From: Ichthyophthirius multifiliis
Lineage: Eukaryota; Ciliophora; Oligohymenophorea; Hymenostomatida
Assembly: GCF_000220395.1 (NCBI RefSeq)
Contig: NW_004086849.1
Location: 1 to 64,000, forward strand
Direction of reading: 5' to 3'
Length of the DNA: 64,000 nt
Shown here: one piece after another, positions 12,703 to 26,381 of the stretch
Position numbering within the stretch: the stretch's first letter is position 1
Layout of the letters: each line of letters opens with the position of its first letter
Position numbers and translations under genes: made by a program
Notes under the pieces: model-generated
Databases searched by the model: none
What the model saw: the letters and a program-made list of their open reading frames with translations, nothing else
Told to the model about the DNA's origin: nothing

Positions 12703-14662
12703 ATGACATAATAACTTTAATTCTGTCCATTTGAATTCGCTCAGTTTTTAGATAATAATTGTTTTGAAACTCGTAAAAAATACAAAGAATTTTCTAAAGA
12801 TCCAATATTTATTCCTCGCAACAATTTATCTCTTCGTGAACAAAAAGATTTAGCTTTACAAAGACTCCAAATATTTGCAAAAAATAAAGTATTTTCTGTC
12901 CATGATTTTTCTCAAAATCCTTTAAACGTATTTTGCAATCATGAAATGGCAGCCTGGATTGACGGTTCATTAGCAACGAAATTAACTGTTTAATTGAACT
13001 TGTTTGGAGGTACCCTTTATACTTTAGGAACTGAACGCCATTTACCTATAGCTGAAGGAGTTGACAGTTTATAAACAATAGGCTGTTTTGCCCTTACTGA
13101 ACTTGGATATGGAAACAATGCAGTATAAATGGAGACTACCAGTACTTGGGACCCTGCAACTAAAGAATTTGTTATAAATTCTCCTTCTGTTTTGAGTCAA
13201 AAATATTGGATTACAAATGGAGCTTTACACTGCAATTATGCAATCGTTTTTGCTTAACTTATACTTCCTGGTAATTAAAAAGAAGGTGTACATGCATTTT
13301 TAGTCAGAGTCAGAAACGCAGATGGCAGCATATGTAATGGTGTTTATATCGAAGATATGGGAGGCAAATTTGGACTTAATGGGGTTGACAACGGTCGTTT
13401 GAAATTTACAAATGTTAGAATTCCTAGAGAAGCTTTACTAAATAAATTTTCTGAAATGTCCCCTGAAGGAGTTTTTACATCATCAATTAAAGATAAAAGA
13501 TAACGTTTCTTAAAGGTTGCTGACAGACTTTTATCGGGAAGATTATGTATTGCTTCCATGTTAATTTCTGGAACTAAAATATGCCTTGCTACAGCACTTA
13601 GATATGCATCTTAGAGACTCGCAGTTGGACGTAGTGGAATGTCTGATACCCCTATTATAAACTTTAACCTTTTTCAAAATTAGGTTTACCCATTTTTGGC
13701 AAGAACTGTGACACTAAATGTAGCCTTTAATAAAGTTAAAATTTTATACAGTGATTCTCTTTTAAATAAGCAAGAAGCTAGTCCTTTCTTAGTTTGTTTA
13801 TGTTGTGCTGTTAAACCTCTTATTACTTGGAATGCTAGAGATGTAGGAACGTGTTTAGGTATTTAAATTATTGTTTTTATTTATTTATTTATTTTAATTT
13901 TTTAGTTGAAAGAGTTGGAGGATAAGGTTATTTAAGTGTTAATAGGTTAGGTGATTTACTTCCTTTTGCTCATTCAGGAATTACCGCAGAAGGAGATAAT
14001 TCAGTTTTGATGTAAAAAGTTTCAAAAGAATTATTAGGACTTGTTTCTTAGAAAAAATTCCCTTTTTCAAAGCCTATAAATTCTATAGATTAATTAAGAA
14101 AATTAAATAATTTAAATTCTATTGAAGTTTTGGTCGATTTAATTAGAATTAGAGAAGTATTTATTTATATAATTTTTTTTAAATAAATTTAAAATAACAA
14201 TAGAATAAATTAATTGAAGAAGTATAAACTATGACATAAAGCTAAATGAAATAAGGAAAAGATATATATGAAATTTGGATGGAAAAAGAAAATGCAAGTG
14301 TCTAAAATTTGGCAAAATCTTTTGGAGAAAGAATTATCGCGGACTTTGCTTAAGATATGATATTAAAAGCTAGACATGATATTAGAATACCTCTAGATTT
14401 ATGCTTCTAATTACATTTATTAGGAGTTGTTTTAAGCAATTTAGGATGGTATTTAATTAATGGAATTATTAGTATTGAAGGAGCTAAATCACTTGAAGAA
14501 AATAGAAAAAATTCAATTAATAAATTACATGGTATGGCACTTCATATTGTAAATTCATTTGGAATTCCTGAACATTTATTAAATGCACCTATTGCTTAGG
14601 ATTATGAAAAGTTCAATTCATAACCTAATAATGGTGAACTTATTTAGAATGCTAGATTATGA
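12703..14662 (+). CDS. ACX: Acyl-CoA oxidase, peroxisomal
   Basis: Acyl-CoA oxidase performs the FAD-dependent first step of peroxisomal beta-oxidation, making trans-2-enoyl-CoA and hydrogen peroxide. The protein starts [19 protein letters not shown] at ATG 12703. Two 47-base introns (13859-13905 and 14157-14203) splice in frame to give 621 residues ending at TGA 14660-14662. Family hallmarks are [20 protein letters not shown], ending in a flavin-loop-like [13 protein letters not shown], then [30 protein letters not shown] and [21 protein letters not shown]. The last three residues, ARL, fit the peroxisomal PTS1 consensus. The codons CGT and GGT and a somewhat higher GC suggest a well-expressed gene. 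It lies tail to tail with the AP-1 gamma gene. Confidence 0.93.
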
Positions 14663-14877
14663 TTTTTTTATATATAATTTTATTTTTATTTTAAAATTTT
14701 AATTGGTTTTTATTCATTTATATTATTAAAAAAAAATGGATGTTATATATTTATAAATTTAATATTAAAACTATAAAAGAAATTATTATTTTCTCAAGTA
14801 TAAAACAATTGTTTTATTTAAAGTACATATCTAAATATGTAACATAAAAAAATTGAATATTATATAATCACCAATCA

Positions 14878-17521
14878 GGAGGAAAATCCTAAGCAATGCC
14901 TTCTAAAGTTTGCTTTTTTTTAATAAAAAAATAATAATAAAAAATATTGTTATAAAATTACTGTTTTATTATCAATTGTATATTATATCTTTATTTTAAT
15001 CATTATATTTTTTTAACCTTACATTGAGTTAATAATAATCATTAACTAATTTTTATATTAACATAATTTTTATTTTATAATATTGAATATTTATAAATAA
15101 TTTAAATTTATACCTAGTTTGTATCAGTAAAGTTATTAGGTTTAATTTAAGTCGATGTTAAAGGGTTCATATTAAGTTTATTATGCTTTTAAACAGCTAC
15201 TTATAGAATTAGATTAGTAATAAGTTCATTTGTTTTATTTCCAAACTCAGCTTTTATTTAAGTTGTATTTTCGTTAGTTTTTTCACATTTCAAACAAAGT
15301 TTTATGCAGGCATCTTCTAAAGCAGTCATCTCATATTTTTTATTTTATGCTGGTTAGCCAATCTAAACTTCATCCAATAAATCAATATGTTAAATTTAAG
15401 TTTAAGAAGTTTATTAGACTTAAGATTAAGACTTAGTTCGGGGTTATTCTTATTATTACTAATTTACTTTCTATTGATTTTATTTAGGATTATCATAAAG
15501 ATTTAATATATCAAAATTATTATTTTTGTCTTATTAAGCAATAGGTGTTTCATCAATTCCTCCTATCAAATCAACAAGCAAATCAGTAGGATTATTATTT
15601 GCTTATTATGGGTTAATATTTAATAAATCATCAAGAAGATTAATATTAGTATTTTTATCTTCATTATTCGTAGCTGAAACATTAGTTTCTTCTCCACTTC
15701 CAACTTCTTCGTCAATTTAAAGCTTATATTATTTTTTTGCTTTTTCATAATCTGGATTTTATGAAAAAACATCACTAATATCCTTTTTATTTTAATTTTC
15801 TATTACATACAAATACTCACAAGATCTTTTTTATATTTCTGGATTTGTTGAAGATGTAAAATTTTTAAAAATTTCAATTACTTAATTAGCTGTTATTGAA
15901 TTAAATTTATTATAAAGTTTCATTAAACAATGAAGTCCATATTCTTTTACAATATCATTCAAATCATGTATTTAGAAAACTTTAGAAACTAATTAAAATA
16001 TTGTTTATTCATTAATATCAGTCGACAAACATAAACTTGCATACTCTCCAATACAATATAATGCCGCTGTAGCTAATCCTGTTTGTTCTGTTTTTTCTTA
16101 AAGTGCAAAGTATAACTTTTGTACAGAATATTATTACAATGGTTTGGAAACAGAAATTAAATTTATCAAGTTATTAACTGTATCTTCTTTCGCGAAAGAA
16201 CCTGCAAGACTTAATACCTTAATAATAGTATCAACTTACCATCTTCTATTAGGTGCATATTTATCTATAATAGCGCAAGTCTATATTTTATTTATTTATT
16301 TTTTAAATTTAAATAAAAAATTTTACTTTAAAAACTAATTCTGGCATGAACTGTTGATTATTTTAATTAATCATATTATTGAGGAGTTCTTTGATAATTT
16401 AATCTACATTAGATTAATTACTAATCATAAAAATTAAATCTAAAGCTAATTATTTTATTGAAATATCCTCTTCTTTTAAACATTCCAATATTATATTTTT
16501 ATGTTTTTGTACTGTGTTGATATTATGATTTAGTACTTTTTGCATCATACTTAGAGATACATATCGGTTATTTGATTCTTTATTGAGTAAAATTTACCAA
16601 GGACATTAATGCATAATATTTAAGAGAATTAGTGCTTTGAATTTCAAAAACTGTTTTTACACATTCATATAAAACCGAACTTCCACTATTTTTTTCGTAG
16701 CTAATATTAGTAGCAACTTCTCCCAAAGTACCGCTTATTTCTTCAGCTATTTTAGGCTTATTTTTAGCCATTATACAGAAAAACGAAAGTATTTCATTTT
16801 ATAGAAAAGGATCATTGACTCCGTCTATTTCAAATTCTGTACTCATTATACTTATTAAGCTTTTTAAAATTTTCTTTAAAGTATCAATATGTTTGTAAAA
16901 ATGGTTTTTGTTTTCTTCATTTAATAAAACTAATGTTTTCATTAAACTAACTGTACTTAAAAGTACACCTAAAAAAAATTAAATTTAGAAAATTAGTAAA
17001 TAATACCATGATGCTTATCTTCCATTTATTTATCAATATATTCAATCAAATCATAATTAACTTCAGGTATTTTCTTAATTATTTTAGCACAACATAAGGC
17101 TGTTTTTTTCTTTATATAAGTACTTGTTTTCCCGAAAAGCTTAGTAACATCAGGGAAGAGTTCTCTGCACATATCAGCTGTGCAAATTTCACTTAAAGCA
17201 ACAAGTGCTAAAGAAACTACATAATTGTTCTTTATATTTTTATTTACATATAATTTTTATTTACGAATATATAAATAAACTTACTGAATGATTTAAATCT
17301 AAATGAATTCTATTTGTTGCAAGCATCAATACTTCTGAATTTTCATGAAATAATTGGCATAAACCTAAATATCCAATTCTTTTATTACCATAATTTGAAG
17401 AGGTTATTAATTTTAAGCATTCCATTTATCCGAATTCTGTGTCATGTCCCAACATCGAAATATAAAGTAATTTAGCTACATCTTTTGCTCTTGTTTCTTC
17501 TTTATTTTGCTTTTATTTTTT

Positions 17522-17552
<31 letters not shown>

Positions 17553-17718
17553 CTTTTTATAATATAAAATATACTAAAAATCTTTCTCGAATTTCGGCTT
17601 TTTCTTTGTTAATTAGTTCTCTTTCTTAAGCTTATGTTTTGCATTCTCTATATGCTGTTATTATTTATTTGAATTCATGTAAAGGATGCTCCTTTGTTTC
17701 TTCTTTTAATATACTCAT
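14878..17718 (-). CDS. AP1G: AP-1 complex subunit gamma (gamma-adaptin)
   Basis: Gamma-adaptin is a large subunit of the AP-1 clathrin adaptor that sorts cargo at the trans-Golgi and endosomes. The N-terminus reads MSILKEETKEHPLHEFKQII, followed by the adaptin trunk with DVAKLLYISMLGHDTEFGQM, ECLKLI and GYLGLCQLFHENSEV. The trunk is followed by a Q/N-rich hinge carrying LLDDLLNI and LLVDLIGGI, which are clathrin-box-like. The C-terminal gamma ear includes INSMQGQKNIMIKIKIQY and ends AQDFPPDW. Six introns (14913-14961, 15046-15113, 16281-16326, 16969-17006, 17230-17284, 17510-17574) are all GT-AG. Removing them leaves exactly 840 codons, so the model is complete and unbroken. The length of 839 residues matches animal gamma-adaptin closely. 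Any AP-2 alpha or AP-4 epsilon assignment fits the ear and N-terminus less well. Confidence 0.93.
17525..17552. repeat. (AT)n microsatellite in an AP1G intron
   Basis: A run of alternating A and T about 28 bases long sits inside the 65-base first intron of the gamma-adaptin gene. Confidence 0.9.
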
Positions 17719-17853
17719 TTTAATAAAAGTTTATTTTTCTATCTTTGAATATAAGATTTTTTTATTTGATAAAATAAAATAAATAAAAATGCTTTAATAA
17801 AAAAAAATATAAATTAATTGTATTTTATTTAGTTTTTAAAATTATATAATATC

Positions 17854-20800
17854 TCATAATTATTATTATTTTTATATATTATATTATTTTTAATTTAATA
17901 ATTATATTATAAATTATTATTTTAATTTTTTTTCATTTTCTATAGTTTCTTTTATACCAATTTTATTAAATTATTATATAAAAATTCTTTTTATTTCAAT
18001 TCCTTCTTTTTTTAGAATTTATTCCTTTACCTAAAATAATCCACTAAGGGTAGTGTCACTTAAAATATCCCCTTATTCATCTTAAATAACTAACAAATGT
18101 TCAAAAGAGTACAAGAATATAGCAATATTAAGATCAGGTAAATATAAATCAATATTAATATTTAGTTGAGGATGCAAATAGTTTGTTTTTAAAATAATAT
18201 CTTAATCACTAGGAAAACTGAGATAAATCAAATTTTTTATTTATTACAAAACTTAATCATAATTAAATCTTTAATTTCCATAATTATCTTATTTTTATGC
18301 AACTGCTTATCGAATAAAAATTTCGACTTCTTTAATTTTCTCAATAAAAATACTTCCATATAAATTATAATCTAATTCATTCTGAAGTTTCAAAGAAATA
18401 TTATATAAGTAAATTTAGTAATTATTCAAATCACTAACATTAATAAATTATTAAATTTCTTTTAAAATATCTAATTAAACATTTAGCCTTGAAAAACTAA
18501 AAAATAAAGAGTTTAGCATATTTTAAGTTAAACTTTCAATTGAATTTTAAATTTTATCCATATAAACAATTTCCGCAAACTCTTTTTCTAAAGAATCAAG
18601 TTCGTCGTTTTCACAAATATTAGAAAGAGAATTGAAAAATTAAACCCACATTAAAGGAGTTGCCTAAATGAATTATCCACCCATATATAAATCTCTTATT
18701 TTTTCCACTAGTTTTCTAAAATAAATATTCCTCCTTTTCATTTAAGAATAAGAAAATACAGCTAAGCCGTACTCGTTCAAAAATTTACTATCTTTTTGCA
18801 AAATCTAACAACATAATTCATCCAAAAATTAAGCATTTCTATATTATACAGCAGAAATTCCAAAAATAGATAGAGAAAGCCATTTTGAAGATAAATCTTA
18901 TCTTTTCTCCTCCATTTCTTTGCATACTTTACTATAAAATATATATTAAGCAGAGCTTGGTAAGAAAATGAGAGTGGGGAAATAAGAAAAAACTACCATA
19001 CAATCAACTATACTATTATGTATAGTATTTGGTTTATCTACATACTTTTTTATTTAATCTACCACATCGAATTAAGAAAAAACACATAATACTTTCGCAA
19101 TACTATCCTCAAAGCAAGCTTTATCTTCTCTAAAATTATCAATAACTCTTTTCTTCAATACTTATTACAATTCCAAATTATTAAAATTACAAGAAGCACA
19201 TAAAATAGAAAGATCAGCAATACTATCAGTGCTCAATTCTTTATTAATTTTTTAAATTTATGTATTAATGGCTTCTAAATAATTTTTAACAGCAAGTCCA
19301 TTATAAGAGACTAAAGAAATAAGACTTTAAGCGATTTCAGATAAACTTATATTATCTAATTATTCAATATTTTTTTTTTCATTTAATAAAGGCAAAATCA
19401 TATCGTGCATTATTTTTAGGCTTTTTTCACTTTTTGAGTAACTCAAAAACAGAAGTAAACCTTATAAATGAAAAATACTCATCTCACGTATTTCTTCTTA
19501 ATTTTCTTCAAATTTTTACCCAATAGCATCTATTACCAATTATGTTAATTCATTATCATGAGCTAATTAATGTAATCTTAAATAACCTCTTAACATAAAT
19601 GAAATATCCTTTAAAGGAATAGAATAAATACGTTATTTTATTTCATTTTTTAATTAATCAATTAATTTTGCAAATAGTTTTTTATAAACTAATCCGTGTT
19701 CTATCTTTATGTATTTTTCCTAAAGACCAAACGCAGTCAACAAAAGAAAAATGACTCATATCTTTACATTGATTTAATATATTTCGAAGCGTTTTTCTAT
19801 AATTAAAATCTTAAATTAAGGCTAAATATGCTTCGCTTCCTGCCAATTTAAATGAAGCTAATTTAGTTATTGTCTAAGCAGTTAATGCAGGTGTCATTTT
19901 CAGATTTTCTTACATTAGAAAGAGAGATTTAGGACTTTAAATATTATATTTTATATAATTTAAATTTTCAGTCTCTGTCAAATCTTTAAATTATAAACGG
20001 CCTTTTACCCTTAGTGTAATGTCATTATTTCTATATTTATCAAATATATATGTTTCATAACTCTTAATATCTTCTATTAATTATATTTTTGTAAGAGTTC
20101 TTATCTTATCTTCTTCAGTAGATATTACAAACTCTTCAAAAAACATTTTCAAAGCTTCCATATTTATAAAAGCAAGTTCTTCTTTTGTTATATCAAATCC
20201 CATGGAAGCAATTTACTAATAAATATAATCTTAATCTAATTCTTTTAATAAATTGTGTTTATCTGAAACAGAAGGTAAATTATTTTTATTTTCCTAGTTA
20301 TGCTCTTCTAATAGTAACTTTTCATGATTTTTTGATTGGATATGTGAAAAAGCGGAATTTATAATTTATTAAATATTTTTAGAATTATCTAGTAACCCAC
20401 TCTATATTAAAAAAGAAAGCTTAATATTATCTTGAGAATTGTTTGAAAGAAAACTTTCGATTCTCATATTTGATAATTCATTTTTGTTTTATTTATAATT
20501 TTTAAATTTTTATGCACTTTCATTATTTTTGTTTTCTATTTAAAGAACATTTTAAACACTTCTTTCTTGGAGTTTTAAAAGTCTTTTTGTTTCCATTTTT
20601 TCAAAATAAAGCTTTTAAAATTCTTTATAATCGGCATGAATTCTCCTATTTTCCTCTACAGCGCTTAAATTTTATTGAAAATACTCGTTTGATAATAAAT
20701 AATCATATGATTGTTTATGAGCTTTATCAATTGCTTATTTAGCATATTTTTTTAATTAAAAGCTAATCTTTTTTCTATCAGGTAAAAATACTTTCCCTAA

Positions 20801-20956
20801 TTTTATTGATTGTTTTTGTGTTTCATGCGCTTGGGAAAGTAATTTTATACCATCAGTTTTTAAATCACGCTTAAATTTTTCTTTTTCATCTTCTAATGTT
20901 ACATCAACTAAAGGATTTTTTGTAAAATCACGAACTTTTGGATTTTTTTTTATCAT
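17854..20956 (-). CDS. Large helical-repeat protein with RAP-like C-terminus
   Basis: The gene starts at ATG 20956 (MIKKNPKVRDFTKNPLVDVT) and runs to TGA 17856-17854, about 1030 residues, with no clear intron. The body is a long chain of alpha-helical repeats with segments such as FVDCVWSLGKI and EYGLAVFSYSQM, the leucine/alanine pattern of octotricopeptide or FAST/RAP proteins. The last ~90 residues contain NINIDLYLPDLNIAIFLY, then LFQVKEQILKKEGIEIKRIF. This resembles a RAP domain, a strand with an Asp followed by a basic helix. RAP proteins mostly act on organellar RNA, so a mitochondrial RNA role is plausible but inferred. One frame change near 19720, in a run of A, separates SLGKIHK from IEHGLVYKKLFAKLIDQL. 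Without a search I cannot exclude another HEAT-like family. Confidence 0.7.
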
Positions 20957-21291
20957 TTTTTGGTGAGTATCAAGTTTGCTAAATGTTTTTTATAAGCAAG
21001 TTATAAATAATCTAGATTTTTATTATATCTATAAATTTATCATTTTCAATTCGATTTTTTAAAATGTTTTCCTTTATGTTTATATTGTTATTTTTTTGAT
21101 ATCAATATTAATATAGTAATTGTAAATATTAAAATTTAGTTTTTTAATATTTTTATATTAATATATTTTAGACAACACGTATATTTTTATTTTATATAAA
21201 AAAATAAAAATATATAAATTAGAAAAGAAAAACTTATTTATATCTTAAAATAATATAATATTAAAAAAAAAATTTAAATATTAAAAAAAAA
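20957..21291. promoter_or_regulatory. Divergent promoter region, RAP-like gene and SRP68
   Basis: These 335 bases separate two genes that point away from each other, so they must carry both promoters. No specific box can be identified in the A/T background. Confidence 0.4.
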
Positions 21292-23463
21292 ATGTAGGAA
21301 GAACTTGCCCATTTCGGAACTTTCGAATGTATAAAAAAAAAAATTAGAAAATTAAATAATTTTTTTTATAAAAGTTTCTTAAATATTAAAAACTGCTTAA
21401 AGTTAAAACGGTTTAAAGCATTCAGATTTTCATAGATATAGAAAATATTGTATTAAAAAAGTTTAAAAAATTAGAAAAGCTTTGAAATTTTCACATAGTA
21501 ATAGATTTTAAAAGAAATAAATTTAAATAGAAAGACCAAATGATTCTAAAATGCTTTAAGTTTTATTATTTAAAGCAGAAGCTAATTGGTCATATGCAAT
21601 GGATCTTAAAAAAGTTATCACTAATAGTCAAGACGTAATTTATTTATTTATTTCAAAAAATAAAACTAATAATAAAATATTTTACAAGAAAAAACCTAAT
21701 ACGCGTAAATAACATCATGTTAAAAGAAAATTAGCTAAATCTTTAAAATGGGCTAGATTACTAAATGGAATTTGTAAATAAAGAACAGATGCAAATACTT
21801 AATAAGAGTGCGAAGCCTACGAAAAATATATAGCTGGAATTCACTTTTAAGAAAGATAAGAATGGAGAAAAGCAATAGTTAATTTCATTAAATCAAGAAC
21901 TATTTATAATGAGTTAATTGAAAAATCTGATTCACTCTAATCAGTTTTTTATAAAGAAAAAACTTAATTTCTTGAATAATCAATTAGGTATATAAAATAT
22001 ATATTTGTTATCAACTAATTTTTTTTATATAATATAAAGATACTGCCATTAATAAAACGATGGATTTATAATGGATACTTTAGAATAAATTGTCGCTAAA
22101 TATTCTAAAAATTAAAACGAAAGTGGAGAATAAATGGAAATAGAAGGATAAAATACCCGAAATTCTCTTTAAATAGAATAAAAAAATAGTTTTATTGAAG
22201 TAGAATGGAGAGGTCAAAAGTACCCTATTAAACATCCAAAAGCACTTAATTATTATAAAGAAATTTAATAATAAGAACATAAGTTATTTTAAAATAAGTC
22301 AACAAAAGAAAATTAAATAGAAAATGAAGCTTTACATAATGAAGACTTATTAAGTAAAATATATAAATAAAATAAAGATACTTATTTTCATCAATATAAA
22401 AAAGGTCTCTATTTAGAAATATTTAGTTTATATGATGATTGTATAAAAGTAATGTTGAAAGAAAAAGATGATAAAAACAATACTGAAGGTGAAAGTGAAA
22501 TATATGGAAATATTGTTAATTTCTTAATCTTGAGCAAAATTAAACTTATATTGGAAAGAAACACATTTTTAATTAGAAATGCAATTAAATAATTTGATAA
22601 AGAAGACGGTATTAATAATTTAGAATTCCTCTCTACTAAAAAGGCTTTTAAATAAAAATTCATTAGGCCTACAGAAATTATTAAATTATGTGATAATATA
22701 TTGTAAGTTTTTAAATAAATAATGGAAATAGAAAGATAAAACCCTAATTTGGAACATTTTAGAAAATTGGATGTTTTAGAAATTTACTATAAAGCAGTAA
22801 GATGTTATTATGTTGCATGTGTTTATTTTGCTAACCAAAAATATATTGAATCTTTATCTTTATTAAAATAATGCGAAAATTTTAATTAAATGTGTGAAGG
22901 AAAATTCTAAGATATCAAAAATTTAGTTAATAAAATATAAATTTTTTTTTATTTATATAAAAATACATTTTTAGGTTGAATAAAGATACTTGACTGATAA
23001 TAAAAAATTAAATTCACAAATAAAATATTTAATAATAAAAGCTAAAATTGGAATGGTTGAAAATCAAACTGAAGATCAAACTAATATAATAACAAATTTG
23101 GGAGATACAAATATTGATGGAAAATTAAGCATTGTAAAATTAAATATATAAAAATAATAATTATTAAATATTTTATAAGAAAACTATTCAATCATTAATT
23201 GAAAACTCTGAAGAAAGAGTTAGAAGCAATTTGAGCTTTAATAAAATCTAGAATATTCCAATTATGAACTTTCCTCCTAGAATCGAATAAGTTGGATGCA
23301 AATTAATCTAATTTGATTTAGTATTTAATATTTATTTTATTAAATATTAATATTTATTTTATAAATAAAGGGAAATAATTATTTATAATATCCTAAAATA
23401 GAAGATAAAGAAAAAACTTAATCAAAACAAAGTATATTATCTAAATTAAAATTCTGGAAATGA
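21292..23463 (+). CDS. SRP68: Signal recognition particle subunit SRP68
   Basis: SRP68 binds SRP RNA and SRP72 in the cytosolic particle that targets ribosomes to the ER. The protein begins MQEELAHFGTFE, then QSQNGLKHSDFHRYRKYC, the conserved N-terminal RNA-binding start, then FKAEANWSYAMDLK, a TPR-like core with ECEAYEKYIAGI and EWRKAIVNF, and a C-terminus NFPPRIEQVGCKLIQFDL that ends LKFWK. This C-terminal part corresponds to the SRP72-binding end. Six GT-AG introns (21329-21374, 21635-21688, 21988-22039, 22926-22974, 23134-23179, 23321-23370) splice to exactly 625 codons, 624 residues, close to animal SRP68. There is no frame error. The gene is convergent with the next. Confidence 0.93.
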
Positions 23464-23731
23464 AAATAAAAAGAAATATAATATATTTAAAAAAAAAAAA
23501 ACAAAGTATATAAAAAAGTTCTATTTAAAAAAAAAAAAATATTATAAATTTTTTTAATGTATCTGTAATACCAAAATATTTATATCTAAATAATAATTAA
23601 TAAATATTTTTAAATTATAAGATAATTAACATTTATTTAATAAATATTTATAATATAATTTTACATAAAACAAAAAGTATATTTAAAATATAAAATAGAT
23701 TATTTAATATTTTAACAAAAAATAACAAATA
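23464..23731. other. Convergent intergenic spacer
   Basis: This A/T-rich spacer between two 3' ends probably carries both polyadenylation regions. No distinct motif could be assigned. Confidence 0.4.
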
Positions 23732-26143
23732 TCATTTCGCTTCTTAAGCTTTTTCTTTATTTTCTTCTTATTAAAAAGTTTAACTAGACGTTTTAGCAGC
23801 TTCTATAAGAGCCTAAGTAGCTTATAGTTATTAAGCTTTAATTTCTCTATTTCTTTAGACCTAAATTTCATGAGGAGAAGGGTCAGGTTATATCCAATTA
23901 GGATCTTCTTTAGGATCAATTACTGTCGGTTTTTCATTATATTTATTCGCATAAACATCAATAACTCTTTCAACAATTTCTTTCCAAGTAAATCTTCTAT
24001 AACCATATAATTTTTCAGCTAAGTTATTAATTTTTCTATCAATATCGTCGATTCTATGATCTTCATAGCATTTACTAGGTTTAGCAATACATCTAAATCT
24101 ATGATTTTCTTCAATTATTTTTGGATAATTCCACATTTCAGGAGGACGTACTACATTCATCATTATATCAGCGTTTTATTTTTCGCTTAATTCAAGGAAA
24201 TATGATACTTGATTTTTATTTTTTTTTAATTTCTTTTTTAATGCTTAGTTGTTAATCCTATTCTATATTTTTATTTTTTAATTCATATTTACTTTTTAAT
24301 TATATATATTACTGTATATAAAAATCTTGCATATCCTGTTAAACAGCTTCATTTACATGTCTAAGCATTTCTACAGATTATTCAAATTCTTCTCTGTCTT
24401 TTTCATCCATCAAATTTTCTAAAATAAAATATCTACCATAAATTGCTTCATCTCCTTAAACATCCTTTATTTTTAAAAAAATAATTAATCAGTTAAATAT
24501 TTATTAACTGCATATTCAGGAGGAGTGATATAAACATCTTTTTTTTTAACAGGTTCTTTAGGAGCATCGTCTTGATTTTTTTTTCCTTTAGAATCTTTCT
24601 TAGCATCTTTTTTGTCTTCTTTTTTTTTAGCAGGAGGTTAACTTTTTGATCCTTTCTATCCTTTTGATCCTTTTGCATTTTTAGCAGGTGGTAAAGAAGC
24701 TTCTAATTTTTTCTATTATTCTAATAATAAAGCTTATTATTCCATCCATATTTTTTTCTCTTCTTCTCTTATTTTTAAAGGAGATTTTAATGATTCTTCA
24801 TTCTTTAATTAAGTTAAAATTTGTAATTTTTCGCTTTGAACTCTCATTTATTCCTCCCTTTCTTTTTTAGCTAATTTCCACTTTAGCATCCTTTAAATTT
24901 ACTTGAAGATAATAAGAAGTGGGATGGCTTTACTGGTTATATTCTCATCTCTATTAAGTAAATTTTCTTTTATTTTTTCATCACTTTCAGCTATTAATCC
25001 TACTACTTGATAAACAAAATTAAGTTAATCTCTTTTTAAAGGATTTCCAAGTAATTTTTCAGCAATAATATCAGCATTGATTAAGTTTTAAATATCATCT
25101 ATTAATTTAGTGTTTTAATTTAAAGGAGTTTTCCAATAGTTAATACCATAAACTTGTAAATTTAAAAGTGTTTTAGACATTTCATTAAAGCATGAATGTA
25201 AAGGATTTAAATAAAGGCTTTCTATTTTGTTTTTTTCCTTATCATATTGAAGTTATAATTTATAAAATAGTCTATGGCAATCAGGTAAAATAGGAATTAT
25301 AGGTTATTGATATTCCTAAAATACATAAATATATTATAAATTAACTATTAATTACTTCCCATAATATACGAAAAATTTCTTATAAGTAATCTATATATTT
25401 ATCTATTATAACTTTGCTCATAAAATTTCTGACTACTTTTTCTACTATTGGAACAAAAGTAATATTAAACTTCTTATACTAATTATTTATATCAATCAAA
25501 TTTGTTAGTGGTTAAAGCGTCATAGCCTAATTAAAAAATATCAATAGTTTATTTTAATAAAAAAATGTACCAACTACTTATTATATATTAAATCATGGTC
25601 ATTTTTAATATGTTTTTAAAAAAATGAAATAAATTCTTTCATGAATCCAATCACTAACTTTTTTTAAGGTTATAAAGTCTCAGGATTTAGATCATCTAAT
25701 TCTTTAATATAATTCATGATTTTTACAAATTTATGTCTACAATGATAACTATTATCTTAGTGTTCCCTTGCTACACCACAATAAATTCCATCAACTTAAT
25801 ATTTTATGTTTTCTTCGTCTTTTTAAGCGAAAAAAGTACTTCTTATTTATTCATGCTTAAACTCTTTTAATTTCCCTGTTTTAATCTTTTATTTTTATTA
25901 AAATTTATTATTTATTTTTTATTTTATAATATTTTATACTTTATAAAACTTAAAAAAATCATATAATTAATTAAGATAAGGGTACCATTCACCCGTAAAA
26001 TCTTTTGTTGTTTCTGTAATATTTTATTCTTCAAGTATTAAGGCCATTTTTTTAATTTATTCATATTCAGGAGAAGATTTCCATTAATCAAATTATTATT
26101 ATAATACTTCTGGGTCTACTTTCTTTGCTTTTTTTGGAGGCAT
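23732..26143 (-). CDS. Unknown charged protein, possibly axonemal
   Basis: The gene starts at ATG 26143 with MPPKKAKKVDPEVLQQFDQW and ends at TGA 23734-23732. The start MPPKK is frequent in axonemal and ciliary proteins of protists. The middle has DCHRLFYKLQLQYDKEK and VYGINYWKTPLNQNTKLIDD, then a long KKE coiled linker rich in Lys, Asp and Gly. After this come YITPPEYAVNKYLTDQ, GDEAIYGRYFILENLMDEKD and, near the C-terminus, LYGYRRFTWKEIVERVIDVY and PTVIDPKEDPNWI. Several short introns break the frame, for example near 24290-24325, 24425-24480 and 25315-25390. I do not recognise a named family. The ordinary codon use and well-formed segments show it is a real gene. A ciliary role is only a suggestion from composition. 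Confidence 0.65.
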
Positions 26144-26381
26144 TTTTTTATTTTTTATTATAATATTTTTTATTAATTTATGCGAAATATAAAAATTATT
26201 TATGAATATAAAAAATTTGTTAACTTATTTTTTTATTAAATAATAAAAATTATTTTACTTATTTTTTAATTATTTTTTACATAATTTTTTTTTATGTTTG
26301 AAGTATAAAAATACAATTTTTTATATTTTAAAAAAAAAACCAAATTTATATTTTATAATTTTAAAATACAAAAAAATAAAA
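26144..26381. promoter_or_regulatory. Divergent promoter region
   Basis: This short spacer lies between two divergent starts and must contain both promoters. No motif was identified. Confidence 0.35.
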
